A stretch of DNA of 64,000 bases from contig CAXBNJ010000002.1 of NCBI GenBank assembly GCA_963977125.1, forward strand, positions 1 to 64,000. Reading direction: 5' to 3'. Positions within the stretch are counted from its first letter, which is position 1. Every line of letters starts with the position of its first letter. This DNA is from UBA2705 sp963977125 (lineage in GTDB: Bacteria; Pseudomonadota; Alphaproteobacteria; Micavibrionales; Micavibrionaceae). Positions 1 through 8,606 of this stretch are shown here, piece by piece. The position numbers and the translations under genes are program-made. The notes under the pieces were generated by a model, which saw nothing but the letters and a program-made list of their open reading frames with translations, made no database searches and was not told where the DNA came from.

Positions 1-747
1 TGCTGCTGAGGCATCTTGCACCCACCAGCCACCGTCTTCAAAGCCTGCAAGCTCTGGCACCATGGCGCTTTCCTGGCGGCGCAGAGAGCCACTTGGTAAG
101 GTTGTGCATTCTAAGAACTCAGCCCATTTATCACGATCAATCGGATCGGCAATGGTGATATCAAGCGCCGCTTCACAAACACTGGCTTGCGCGATTTCTA
201 AAGCTTCAGACTCGCCGTAATCTTTCGCCCATATATCCAACAACCAATTCGGTGTATTAAGGCGCGCTATATCTTGTTCAGTCGTCCATTTCTTACCGTT
301 TTGTACGACCTTGCGTAATACAGCATTCATAAAGCCTTTAGCGCGCGTTGCGCCATTACGGCTTGTTAAATCAACCGATGTATTTACCGCCGCGTGATCG
401 GCCACATTCATAAAGACAATTTGTGCGATGGCGAGGTGGAAAATAAAACCAACAATAGGGGGTGACATTTTCTGTTTTGGGTCACTAAAACCACGACGCA
501 TAATGTCATCAATTTGACCACTGCGACGAACGGCGGTCGTTACCATCATTCGAACAAAGTTACGATTACGTGAATCAAGATCAAGGAAGTTTGGATCTGT
601 TTCAAACAAACTATCAAGGAAGCGTTCCTCATTCCAAAAAGCCTGTAAAATATCTAAGGCGACTTGGCGTGGCCACAGGACATCATCTTCTTTGTCTTTT
701 TTAGAGTGCTTCGTCTTTTTAGGTGCTTGTTGCGCTGAATAGGTCAT
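1..747 (-). CDS. rsmB: 16S rRNA (cytosine-C5) methyltransferase RsmB, N-terminal part
   Basis: The 249 visible codons run off the left edge of the window. They match the start of RsmB (Sun/Fmu), which methylates C967 of 16S rRNA in the cytoplasm. The part seen is mainly the NusB-like RNA-binding domain (ARQVALDIL-type start, then VADHAAVNTSVDL and RAKGFMNAVLR) and the linker into the methyltransferase domain. The catalytic cysteines lie outside the window. The ATG overlaps the stop of the upstream chorismate mutase gene by 4 bases, so the two are translationally coupled in one minus-strand operon. Confidence 0.88.
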   Translation of the reverse strand, partial: MTYSAQQAPKKTKHSKKDKEDDVLWPRQVALDILQAFWNEERFLDSLFETDPNFLDLDSRNRNFVRMMVTTAVRRSGQIDDIMRRGFSDPKQKMSPPIVGFIFHLAIAQIVFMNVADHAAVNTSVDLTSRNGATRAKGFMNAVLRKVVQNGKKWTTEQDIARLNTPNWLLDIWAKDYGESEALEIAQASVCEAALDITIADPIDRDKWAEFLECTTLPSGSLRRQESAMVPELAGFEDGGWWVQDASAA

Positions 748-1070
748 GCAGATTTTTCTACCTTGTTCTGTTTATCTTTATCTTGGCTTTTGCCTTGATA
801 ATCGGCCTTAATGATCTCTTCTAAATCACAGCTATGCGCAATAATATCGCTCCATAGCTTATATATAAATTCTGGATCTATCTTACCCTCAGCCATAGCA
901 ACGGCATTATCGCGTACTTCATCCACGCGGTCTTGCAAGATAGCGGGAATATTCTTACGCGCTTTTAAATGCCCGACTTCTTCGATTATTGCAAATCGTT
1001 TTGCAAATAAATCTATCAGGTCTTTGTCCAGCGCGTCGATACGCGCGCGATAAGGCTTTAAAATCTGCAT
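744..1070 (-). CDS. Chorismate mutase, AroQ class
   Basis: This 108-residue protein matches the all-helical AroQ chorismate mutase, which converts chorismate to prephenate for phenylalanine and tyrosine synthesis. The family pattern is clear: RARIDALDKDLIDLFAKR in helix 1, then a conserved Lys-Ala-Arg-Lys stretch and an ILQDRVDEVRDNA helix. There is no fused prephenate dehydratase or DAHP synthase, so it is a stand-alone enzyme. An AAGGAG ribosome binding site lies just before the ATG. The charged tail after residue 90 (Lys-rich) is not part of the fold. The stop codon overlaps the rsmB start. Confidence 0.9.
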   Translation of the reverse strand: MQILKPYRARIDALDKDLIDLFAKRFAIIEEVGHLKARKNIPAILQDRVDEVRDNAVAMAEGKIDPEFIYKLWSDIIAHSCDLEEIIKADYQGKSQDKDKQNKVEKSA

Positions 1071-1147
1071 TGTCTTTTCTCCTTGATACTATATATATTG
1101 TTAAAGACAGAAAATCACAAGTAAATGGATGGTACGAGGCTATAAAA

Positions 1148-1339
1148 ATGAACAAACAGCGCGAAAATCTACAAAATGACAAAGAAAACACGCTTGATAT
1201 CAAAAGCAATGCCCCCACTACGCCGCCAACACCACCATCAAAACCGGCACCAGAAAAAGAATTTGGCGGACGCAAAGAAGGCCTAGAAGCCACGCGTTAT
1301 GGTGATTGGGAATTAAAAGGCAAATGCGTCGATTTTTAA
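1148..1339 (+). CDS. DUF1674 / SDHAF4-like protein
   Basis: The product is 63 residues and ends in the DUF1674 signature EFGGRKEGLEATRYGDWELK followed by GKCVDF. In mitochondria the homologous SDHAF4 (Sdh8) helps load the flavinated SdhA subunit during succinate dehydrogenase assembly; the bacterial family is presumed to act similarly. The first 38 residues are polar and proline-rich. The ATG at 1148 is preferred over an upstream in-frame start because GAGG lies 9 bases before it and the longer form would overlap the chorismate mutase gene. It is divergent from chorismate mutase, and no sdh genes are seen nearby. Confidence 0.85.
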   Translation: MNKQRENLQNDKENTLDIKSNAPTTPPTPPSKPAPEKEFGGRKEGLEATRYGDWELKGKCVDF

Positions 1340-1379
1340 ACGCTGCCTATAAAAGCCTACATTAAAATCAAAAATAAAA

Positions 1380-1405
1380 AAGGAGCCCGATGAACCAGGC
1401 TCCTT
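1380..1405. terminator. Bidirectional terminator between DUF1674 gene and recA
   Basis: AAGGAGCC at 1380-1387 pairs with GGCTCCTT at 1398-1405 around a 10-base loop. T-rich runs flank both sides, so the hairpin can end the plus-strand DUF1674 transcript and the minus-strand recA transcript. Confidence 0.85.
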
Positions 1406-1459
1406 TTCTGTATCTATAATAAACTGGCTATCCCCAACCATATTTAGACAATTAAAATA

Positions 1460-2584
1460 TTATTTCTTCGCAGCAGCGACAGGTGGCTTATCATCCGCTT
1501 TTGCATCGGCGGCTTCTTGGTCATTAGACGGCCCAACCAACATAGTCTCTTCAACAAGCCCTGCATTTTTTCGAATTTCAGCTTCAATTTTATCCGAAAT
1601 CTCAGGATTCTCGAGAAGGAAAATCTTAGAGTTTTCACGGCCTTGACCAATACGCTGCCCTTCATAAGAGAACCAAGCCCCTGATTTTTCAACCAGATTA
1701 CCAGCCACGCCCAAATCAAGTATCTCACCCACCTTAGAAATACCTTGGCCATACATAATATCAAATTCAACCTGACGGAATGGGGGTGCCATTTTGTTTT
1801 TAACCACTTTCACGCGTGTGTGGTTACCAACAATTTCATCACGCACTTTTAACTGACCAATACGGCGAATATCCATACGCACAGAGGCATAAAACTTCAA
1901 TGCATTACCACCAGATGTGGTTTCTGGTGAACCAAACATCACACCAATTTTCATACGAATTTGGTTAATAAAGATCACAACAGTATTAGAGCGTGAAATA
2001 GAGCCTGTTAACTTACGTAGAGCTTGTGACATCAAACGCGCCTGCAAACCAACATGTGTGTCACCCATTTCGCCTTCAAGCTCAGCGCGCGGTACAAGCG
2101 CCGCCACAGAATCAACCACCAACACATCAATAGCGCCAGAGCGTACCAATGTATCAGCAATTTCCAAAGCTTGCTCACCCGCATCAGGTTGCGAGATTAA
2201 TAATTCATCAACATTCACACCCAGTTTAGCAGCATAGCCAGGGTCAAGTGCGTGCTCCGCATCAACAATCGCGCATGTGCCGCCATTTTTTTGGGCTTCA
2301 GCAATAATATGCAGGGCCAAAGTTGTTTTACCTGAGCTTTCAGGGCCGTAAATTTCGGTAATACGTCCACAAGGAACGCCGCCAATGCCCAAGCCAATAT
2401 CAAGGCCAATTGATCCTGTCGAAACAGATTCAACTTCAGCCAACTTGTCGCCGCCTTTAAGCTTCATAATAGACCCCTTACCAAAGGCGCGTTCAATTTG
2501 CGTTAGCGCTGCATCAAGGGCTTTTTGTTTTTCTGTATCTTTTTTGCTCATATCATCCTGCTTTTTCATTTGTGTAACAGCCAT
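1460..2584 (-). CDS. recA: Recombinase RecA
   Basis: RecA forms ATP-dependent filaments on single-stranded DNA, drives strand exchange and triggers LexA self-cleavage. The 374-residue product has the Walker A motif GPESSGKT at residues 80-87, the SYVVDSVAAL-type Walker B region (VLVVDSVAALVPRAE), and the MFGSPETTSGGNALKFYASV and RRIGQLK segments typical of RecA. It starts at ATG 2584 behind AAGGAG. It carries about 14 more N-terminal residues than E. coli RecA, and Met12 is an alternative start. The C-terminal tail is Ala/Asp/Lys-rich as usual. It is monocistronic, with a promoter and LexA-type sites upstream and a terminator downstream. Confidence 0.98.
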   Translation of the reverse strand: MAVTQMKKQDDMSKKDTEKQKALDAALTQIERAFGKGSIMKLKGGDKLAEVESVSTGSIGLDIGLGIGGVPCGRITEIYGPESSGKTTLALHIIAEAQKNGGTCAIVDAEHALDPGYAAKLGVNVDELLISQPDAGEQALEIADTLVRSGAIDVLVVDSVAALVPRAELEGEMGDTHVGLQARLMSQALRKLTGSISRSNTVVIFINQIRMKIGVMFGSPETTSGGNALKFYASVRMDIRRIGQLKVRDEIVGNHTRVKVVKNKMAPPFRQVEFDIMYGQGISKVGEILDLGVAGNLVEKSGAWFSYEGQRIGQGRENSKIFLLENPEISDKIEAEIRKNAGLVEETMLVGPSNDQEAADAKADDKPPVAAAKK

Positions 2585-2723
2585 TAGTCTCTCCTTATTA
2601 CATTACATTGTTAATGGTGGGAAACAACGTCATTACGCGCTTTGCGCCAACACGTCCCCAAAAATCTTTTCGAACAAAGAGAGATGAAATAAAGAGAATG
2701 CGGAGAATCGAAGCATTCTTTAT

Positions 2724-2738
2724 GTTCTTTTTTTGTTC
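2724..2738 (-). promoter_or_regulatory. LexA (SOS) box of recA, GTTC-N7-GTTC
   Basis: GTTC at 2724-2727 and GTTC at 2735-2738 are separated by seven T residues, exactly the alphaproteobacterial LexA direct repeat GTTC-N7-GTTC. It lies just downstream of the predicted recA -10 element, so bound LexA would block promoter escape. A weaker second copy (GTTC-N7-GCTC) lies at 2786-2800, upstream of the -35. Confidence 0.85.
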
Positions 2739-2748
2739 TCATATTTTA

Positions 2749-2777
2749 AATATAAGACAAAACAGGAACGCAGGCAA
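2749..2777 (-). promoter_or_regulatory. Predicted recA sigma-70 promoter
   Basis: On the minus strand a -35 element TTGCCT (2777-2772) and a -10 element TATATT (2754-2749) are separated by 17 bases. Transcription would start near 2742, about 160 bases before the recA ATG and just ahead of the perfect LexA box. Confidence 0.6.
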
Positions 2778-2815
2778 GAACAAACGTTCTTTTTGTGCTC
2801 TAATAAACAAGATAT

Positions 2816-3895
2816 TTAGCGCATATGTTTCAAAGAAGTTGGCGAAAGCCCCGTGTCATAGGCGTTTTTATACACTATAGCCGCATGAGAAAATGGATTA
2901 GAATCAATCGATACACCCGCATCACAGGCACTTTGGCATATTTTATTCACTATGGATTGCGCCGCTTTGGTGAAATCCTCACTGAGGAAGCTTTGCTCTG
3001 CCCCTGTTGATCGTTCAATTATCGCTGATGCGCTGGATTCAAAAGCTGTTATTTTGCGATCAATCGAATCCACAAGCGAAGTCATCATCGTTTTGAGTTC
3101 CGCAGGATCATAATATTTTTTGAAGAATATTTTCACGCAAGCCCGCATTTGGTCAGCATCGAGGGAATCAATCATATCGTTATAAGAATTGAGAATATCC
3201 TGCACAGGCAGCTTACGGAATAAGTAATCATGGCGCATAACAAGCTCCATACGTGACATAGATTTAACATCTTGATAAAAACCACGCAGGCTTTGTTCTT
3301 GCTCCGCTAAGGACTCACCCTTTATTGCCAAACGAATAATGGGCTGCATTATCGTGGGCACCCAAAGTTGTTTAGCCATTAATTTTTCAACAAATTCATC
3401 TTCACTCAAACGCTCGAGCAGAGCCTGCAGATAATTTGAATAATCGCTGACTAGGTGATTACGACCATCATCATTGGCGCTTAATAAAGCCTCTAACAGC
3501 TCAGGGCGTGGTGGCGTTTCCCCCTCTTCACCTGCGAGGAACATAACCCCGCCATCTTTATTGGGTAAAACCATATGAAGAACGGCATTGGACATCTCAT
3601 AAGCCTGATCAGGGACCATATGCGCATAAAACCTTACATCTTCAGCAATAATGGGCAGAGCGGCAATAAGATTCCCCTCATGCGCGGCCGTAAAAATTTT
3701 ACGCAAAGCTGGCGCCGCGAGCTTAAGGTGATTGAGATTAAGACGCTTTTTGAACATGAGGTCGATCTGAACGCCCATCAGGCAGCTTTGTAAAACGGCC
3801 TTATCCCGCGCCGTAAAGCTATTTTTAATGTGGTCAAAATCAATTTTATTGAATATATGTTTCATGGCTTCCCTGTATTTTTTTATAATCTCCAT
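2816..3895 (-). CDS. Unknown protein downstream of cckA
   Basis: I do not recognise this 359-residue protein. It looks soluble, mostly helical and rich in charged residues, with no signal peptide or membrane segment. It begins 33 bases after the cckA stop on the same strand, so co-transcription with cckA is likely. ATG 3865 (residue 11) has a better ribosome binding site (AGGGAAG) than ATG 3895 and may be the true start, giving 349 residues. An acidic loop with Gly-Gly-Val-Met and GEEGETPPRPE lies near residues 113-130. A role in cell-cycle signalling is only suggested by position. Confidence 0.75.
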   Translation of the reverse strand: MEIIKKYREAMKHIFNKIDFDHIKNSFTARDKAVLQSCLMGVQIDLMFKKRLNLNHLKLAAPALRKIFTAAHEGNLIAALPIIAEDVRFYAHMVPDQAYEMSNAVLHMVLPNKDGGVMFLAGEEGETPPRPELLEALLSANDDGRNHLVSDYSNYLQALLERLSEDEFVEKLMAKQLWVPTIMQPIIRLAIKGESLAEQEQSLRGFYQDVKSMSRMELVMRHDYLFRKLPVQDILNSYNDMIDSLDADQMRACVKIFFKKYYDPAELKTMMTSLVDSIDRKITAFESSASAIIERSTGAEQSFLSEDFTKAAQSIVNKICQSACDAGVSIDSNPFSHAAIVYKNAYDTGLSPTSLKHMR

Positions 3896-3927
3896 CCAGT
3901 TTTAGGGAAAATCATTGTGCATGTCAA

Positions 3928-6558
3928 TTATCCAAGCACTTCCTTCACCTTCTCAGCCAATTGCTTCAAAGAGAAAGGCTTAGGAAGGAAATAAATATTC
4001 TCGCCCATATGCTCTTTGAGTTTTTCTTCTGTGTAGCCTGACACAAATATAATTTTCATGTCTGGGTGCGTCTCGCGTATTTTATTGGCTAAGGTTGGCC
4101 CGTCAATATTCGGCATAATGACGTCCGTTACCACCAAATCAAAACTATCTATGCCATGCTCAGCTAAGGCCTCGAGCGCCGTCTCTCCACAATCAGCGCC
4201 GACAACGTCATAGCCTTTATTATTCAAAGCACGCTCTGAAAAGTTACGCACGGCATCTTCATCATCAACCAGTAAGATCTTCGCTGTTCCTGTTAAATCA
4301 CGCGGCTTAGCTGACACGGGCACGGCTTCGAGCGCAATATCGCCATCTACTTCATCCTCTTCTTCCCCCTCAATGGCGACAGCCACAGGAAGATAAATTG
4401 TGAAGGTCGTACCTTCACCAATCACGCTATCAACATTTAAAAATCCACCTGTTTGACGAATAATGCCGTAAACCGTTGCAAGGCCAAGCCCTGTACCTTT
4501 ACCAACATCCTTCGTTGTAAAGAACGGCTCAAAGATACGCTCTAATATAGCGGGTGATATGCCACTGCCTGTATCAGAAATCATGAGCTTCACCCAATGG
4601 CCGGGGGCCAGTTCATCTTCGCCAATTTTTTCAGCATTAATATTCGAATAATGCGATGTGGCAATCGTAAGGTGCCCTGCCCCATCCATAGCATCGCGCG
4701 CATTCACGGCCATGTTAATAATAACCTGCTCCATCTGACCGCCATCAACGCGCACGAGCCCCAAATTTTCACCGTGAGTGATTTCAAGTTCAACATTTGC
4801 CCCAAGCAAACGGCGCACCAAATGCGATACTTCGGTAAGAATATCGGTAATATCTTGGACTTTCGGGCGCAAAGTCTGCTGACGCGAAAACGCCAAAAGC
4901 TGACGAACAAGATTAGCTGCGCGGTTAGAGTTTTGCTTAATCTGCATAATATCTTGGAATGATGGATCACCCGGTTTATGGCGCAAGAGCAGCAAATCAC
5001 TAAAGCCGATAATCGCCGTCAGCAAGTTATTAAAATCATGCGCAACGCCGCCTGCGAGTTGCCCGACCGCTTGCATTTTTTGTGATTGGGCGAATTGTTG
5101 TTCTAATGATTTTTTCTCAGAAGTATCTAAGAAATGCAGGACTATATTATCATTGCCTTGCACGGCTTCAAAATGGCGACCATAGACAATCGCATAAACA
5201 TATTTGTCTTCCTCTAAGACGCCCTCTTCGTTCGCGGCGCCGCCAATACGAATACGGACATCTTCAATTGTTTGCACCGTGGCGCAGCCACCAATGCGGC
5301 TTAAACGTGCCGCCGTCGCTTTTTGATCGTCTTTGTGGATCATAGAAAGAAATTCAACGCCCTTAATTGAGCCTGAATCTTGCCCCATCATTTCTAAAAA
5401 CGCTTTATTGCAATCTTGTATTTTAAAGTCAGGATCAATCATGATGATCCCAAGCGGCGCTTCTTCGAAAAAGCGCATGAAGCGATCTTCTGACGCTTGC
5501 AATGCATGGCGCATAGCGCTTTCGGCTGATATATCATGAACAACCGCGCGGGTGCGGACTTTTTTATCGTCGTTCATCACGACGGTTTGGCTAACGGAGG
5601 CCTTGAATATCTTACCTGCAGGGCCTTTTAAATTCACTTCAGCCACTTGGCGCGCCCCACCGCCAGAGATAATATCATAAGGGCGAGCATCATCAGGAAT
5701 TTCAGCCAAGAAAGAATGTAAGCACACCTCGTTAAGTAATGTATTCAAATCCACACCAAGCCAGCGGGCAAACGTGGCATTGGCAAAAATGAAATGCCCT
5801 GCCTCATCCACGGAGAAAAACCCAACGGGCGCATTATCCGTAAAGTCGATTAATTTATCGCGCTCTTCGTCTTTGGCTTGCCGGGCATTATATTTCTCAG
5901 TGACATCATCAATGCGCCAATGTATGTAACCGGGCCAGTTATGAACGGGCTGCGCGGAGACTAAGAACCATAAATCGAGCCCGGCTTGCGTGGTTTGCAA
6001 ATCAATCGCGCCATCCAGCCCACGATGCGCTTGATCGGCTAAGCCATCAAAATGGCTGCGCGCGCGATTATTCTGCATAAACAAATCTGACAAAGCATCA
6101 AGGCCAGGTAACCCCAAGCCACGGCATAGTTTTTGGAATCTTTTATTATAATAAATCGCGTTATCAGAGGGATCTGTAACAAGATGCGCGCCGCGGCTTC
6201 CCTCAACAACAGAATCCAATATTTTATAATCAATGCCGCCCTGTGGATTTTTAAGCGCATGAATGGCGCGCTGCAAAAACACGAAAAAAGCCAGAAAGCT
6301 TGTGCCCCAAATCAGTAACAAACCGCCAAGGCTTGATAGTGGCAAGGCACGGGCGTTAAAAAGCTCATAGCTAAGCCCTGAAAACAACACAATAAACACA
6401 CAGCATAAGACCGCCCACACAACCAAACGCAGAGAGCATTTTTTAGGCGCAACACTATCCGTTTCAGCGTCAACATTGCGGTGCTGACGCGCAATAAATT
6501 CCCTGTGATTAGGTTGGCTTGGTTGGGTATCAGAGCTATTCTTCGATGTGTCGTTCAT
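3928..6558 (-). CDS. cckA: Cell-cycle hybrid histidine kinase CckA
   Basis: CckA is the membrane hybrid kinase that passes phosphate through ChpT to CtrA and CpdR, controlling the cell cycle and, in many alphaproteobacteria, motility. The 876-residue product has two transmembrane segments (about residues 43-64 and 75-97), PAS-type sensor regions (about 130-490), an HDFNN H-box with His507, and the CckA-typical strings GDPSFQDIMQIKQNSNRAAN and LVRQLLAFSRQQTL. The ATPase domain contains DTGSGI and GKGTGLGLA. The receiver domain has its phospho-acceptor at Asp812 (VVTDVIMP). The length is larger than the Caulobacter protein, mainly in the PAS region. CtrA and ChpT are not in this window. Confidence 0.95.
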   Translation of the reverse strand: MNDTSKNSSDTQPSQPNHREFIARQHRNVDAETDSVAPKKCSLRLVVWAVLCCVFIVLFSGLSYELFNARALPLSSLGGLLLIWGTSFLAFFVFLQRAIHALKNPQGGIDYKILDSVVEGSRGAHLVTDPSDNAIYYNKRFQKLCRGLGLPGLDALSDLFMQNNRARSHFDGLADQAHRGLDGAIDLQTTQAGLDLWFLVSAQPVHNWPGYIHWRIDDVTEKYNARQAKDEERDKLIDFTDNAPVGFFSVDEAGHFIFANATFARWLGVDLNTLLNEVCLHSFLAEIPDDARPYDIISGGGARQVAEVNLKGPAGKIFKASVSQTVVMNDDKKVRTRAVVHDISAESAMRHALQASEDRFMRFFEEAPLGIIMIDPDFKIQDCNKAFLEMMGQDSGSIKGVEFLSMIHKDDQKATAARLSRIGGCATVQTIEDVRIRIGGAANEEGVLEEDKYVYAIVYGRHFEAVQGNDNIVLHFLDTSEKKSLEQQFAQSQKMQAVGQLAGGVAHDFNNLLTAIIGFSDLLLLRHKPGDPSFQDIMQIKQNSNRAANLVRQLLAFSRQQTLRPKVQDITDILTEVSHLVRRLLGANVELEITHGENLGLVRVDGGQMEQVIINMAVNARDAMDGAGHLTIATSHYSNINAEKIGEDELAPGHWVKLMISDTGSGISPAILERIFEPFFTTKDVGKGTGLGLATVYGIIRQTGGFLNVDSVIGEGTTFTIYLPVAVAIEGEEEDEVDGDIALEAVPVSAKPRDLTGTAKILLVDDEDAVRNFSERALNNKGYDVVGADCGETALEALAEHGIDSFDLVVTDVIMPNIDGPTLANKIRETHPDMKIIFVSGYTEEKLKEHMGENIYFLPKPFSLKQLAEKVKEVLG

Positions 6559-6761
6559 GGAAAAACCTTAATTCTACTTAAGTTATATACGCTTAAAGAT
6601 GAGATTATGAATGGACTAAAATTATCACGTTCAAAACCATATGCATATAGATAGATTGGGCGCCTCTCATTCATACACAAATTTCATGTTCAAATCACTC
6701 CACACAGATTATTTAACATGTAGCTTACGCACATCCTCTGGCGCTGCAGCATAAACGGCAG

Positions 6762-6789
6762 TTGACATATTTCACCTTGGCGTTAATAT
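6762..6789 (+). promoter_or_regulatory. Predicted sigma-70 promoter for the 6.85 kb gene
   Basis: A perfect -35 TTGACA (6762-6767) and a -10 TAATAT (6784-6789) are 16 bases apart. Transcription would start near 6796, about 55 bases before the gene. The -10 sits inside a short inverted repeat (GGCG...CGCC), which could be an operator. Confidence 0.65.
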
Positions 6790-6848
6790 GCCGCCAGTTT
6801 CACATTATTCAAAGCTCATATATTTAAGAGCATAGCAAAATCAGGAGC

Positions 6849-7397
6849 ATGATGATTATGAAAAAATATTATAATACGCAGGCTAAGAAATCAGGCAAAA
6901 ATGCAATCGTCGTATTTACAACAGGCGTCGTTGATAGCCTTAGCGCAGCTGCACGCGCCAATGAAATTTGCACCGTATCGGGCAATACAGAGGCCGTGAA
7001 TGTCTATTTCGTTGATACGTTCAACTCTGTTTTTGTTGAAGCAGACTCTGACTTGGGCAAATACAGCCAAAACTGCCATGGCATTATGCCCAAAGAACAC
7101 GAAAAAACTTGCCACCTTTTCCAACGTCAATTGGCCTCAGCTTACCAACGCGACAGCGTTTGCCTAACATCTAAATTCTCAGGCACAACAGCAGGTAGCT
7201 TACATAACATGTTCTGTAACGAAGCCGCTGATAATATTATTGTACTCGCGCCAGATAGTTTAGTTGCTCACGTAACAGACCTTGTTAATCAAGCGACAGG
7301 CTGCGGCAAAGCGATAACCAAACGCGTTGACCTTGAAGTTGTTTGTGACAAGATACCAACAATGAATAAAGCTGCGCCAGCGCCAGCAACCATATAA
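6849..7397 (+). CDS. Unknown Cys-containing protein
   Basis: I do not recognise this protein of about 180 residues. It has no clear signal peptide; a short basic N-terminus leads into a hydrophobic AIVVFTTGVVDSLSAAA segment that may be a beta-alpha core. Seven cysteines are spread through the chain. Starts at 6849, 6852 and 6858 are in frame behind AGGAG (6843-6847); 6852 or 6858 has the more usual spacing. It has its own strong promoter and a downstream hairpin. It lies between cckA and flhB, divergent from cckA and convergent with flhB, so it is probably a separate unit. Confidence 0.7.
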   Translation: MMIMKKYYNTQAKKSGKNAIVVFTTGVVDSLSAAARANEICTVSGNTEAVNVYFVDTFNSVFVEADSDLGKYSQNCHGIMPKEHEKTCHLFQRQLASAYQRDSVCLTSKFSGTTAGSLHNMFCNEAADNIIVLAPDSLVAHVTDLVNQATGCGKAITKRVDLEVVCDKIPTMNKAAPAPATI

Positions 7398-7420
7398 CAT
7401 TATATTCTATAAGAATTCGT

Positions 7421-7476
7421 AATAAAGCCTGCTATATCCTGCATCTCTATGTTTGGAATCTAGCGGGCTTTATTTT
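7421..7476 (+). terminator. Terminator overlapping the flhB 3' end
   Basis: AATAAAGCCTGCTA (7421-7434) pairs with TAGCGGGCTTTATT (7461-7474) with one mismatch, around a 26-base loop, followed by a T-run. It should end the 6.85 kb transcript. The 3' arm lies in the last codons of flhB on the other strand. Confidence 0.7.
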
Positions 7477-8531
7477 TTCTTTTTCTTGAAAACATAGCTG
7501 ATGACTTCAGCGACAGCCTTATATAAATCAACGGGAATATCTTGGCCAATTTCCACACTATCAAACAAGCCCCGCGCAAGGGGTTTGTTTTCGACAATTT
7601 CAATGCCATGCTCCGTCGCGACTTCACGAATTTTAAATGCAATATTATCAGCGCCTTTGGCGACAACAATCGGCGCGTCCATCTCATCGGGATTATATTT
7701 CAAAGCCACGGCGAAGTGCGTCGGGTTGGTGATAATCACATCGGCGGTTGGCACGGCTTGCATCATCCGTGACTGCGCGCGCTGATGTCTAATTTGGCGT
7801 AAACGCGCTTTCATATGCGGGTCACCATCGCTTTGTTTATGTTCGTCTTTAACTTCCTTAACGGACATCATCATTTTTTTATTGTGTGAATAACGCTGAT
7901 ACACAACGTCAATAAGCGTCACAACAAGCAAGGCAAACAACATACCGGTTAAAACCCGCATTGTGATGGTGCGTAGCTCCGCTACGGTATCAAGCATCGA
8001 CATGCCAATTAAATGGTCAATGCCAGGCATATAAGGGCTGACGATAACAATACCAATCGCGCCAACAATAATGATTTTCAAGATACCTTTTAAAAACTCC
8101 ACCAGTGAGCGCACGGAAAACAAACGTTTAACCCCCGCCATTATACTGATTTTTTTCAAATCGGGTTTAATAGATTCAGGCGAAAGCATGAAACCAATTT
8201 GTAACACGGGCGCTAAGAAAGCCACCGCTACCAAGAACAAAAGCGGCTTCATCATTAGGCCAAGTACTTCAAATAACGCATCACCCAATACATGCTGAAG
8301 TCCACCAGGCATAGAGGGCATTTCAGCGGAATGTTCGATATAGGCTTTAAACATTGTTGATAGATTGAGCATTAAATCGCCCGACATATAGGCAATAACA
8401 ATCGTCCCGCCAAACAGGATCATCCAATTATTGACCTCACGCGATAGCGGCACCTGCCCCTTTTTTCGGGCATCCTCCAGCTTTTTCTGGGTGGGGTCTT
8501 CGCTTTTCTGGGAGTCGTCGTCTTCGCTCAT
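7470..8531 (-). CDS. flhB: Flagellar export switch protein FlhB
   Basis: FlhB is the membrane component of the flagellar type III export apparatus that switches substrate class from rod/hook to filament. The 353-residue product has the typical charged start (DDSQKSEDPTQKKLEDARKK), four hydrophobic segments, and the autocleavage motif NPTH with cleavage expected between Asn269 and Pro270. The C-terminal domain ends in a Lys-rich tail. It is the last gene of fliQ-fliR-flhB on the minus strand, 75 bases after fliR. A separate FlhB C-terminal-domain gene lies at 11.6 kb. Confidence 0.97.
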   Translation of the reverse strand: MSEDDDSQKSEDPTQKKLEDARKKGQVPLSREVNNWMILFGGTIVIAYMSGDLMLNLSTMFKAYIEHSAEMPSMPGGLQHVLGDALFEVLGLMMKPLLFLVAVAFLAPVLQIGFMLSPESIKPDLKKISIMAGVKRLFSVRSLVEFLKGILKIIIVGAIGIVIVSPYMPGIDHLIGMSMLDTVAELRTITMRVLTGMLFALLVVTLIDVVYQRYSHNKKMMMSVKEVKDEHKQSDGDPHMKARLRQIRHQRAQSRMMQAVPTADVIITNPTHFAVALKYNPDEMDAPIVVAKGADNIAFKIREVATEHGIEIVENKPLARGLFDSVEIGQDIPVDLYKAVAEVISYVFKKKKK

Positions 8532-8606
8532 TTCGGGGCTTTCTGTTTTTCGCGAATATTACTTAATTATACAGCCTATAGTGTTTAGAAAATCGTAAGT
8601 TTTTAA

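Noticed and set aside
989..1339. Longer version of the DUF1674 gene
   Set aside because: The extra 53 residues are an antisense overlap of the chorismate mutase gene and lack family similarity.
2766..2781. GAAC pair near recA as an additional LexA box
   Set aside because: The gap is 8 bases rather than the 7 required by the alphaproteobacterial site.
6567..6583. TTAA-N6-TTAA before cckA as a CtrA box
   Set aside because: The spacing is 6, not 7, and the region is AT-rich with several TTAA copies.
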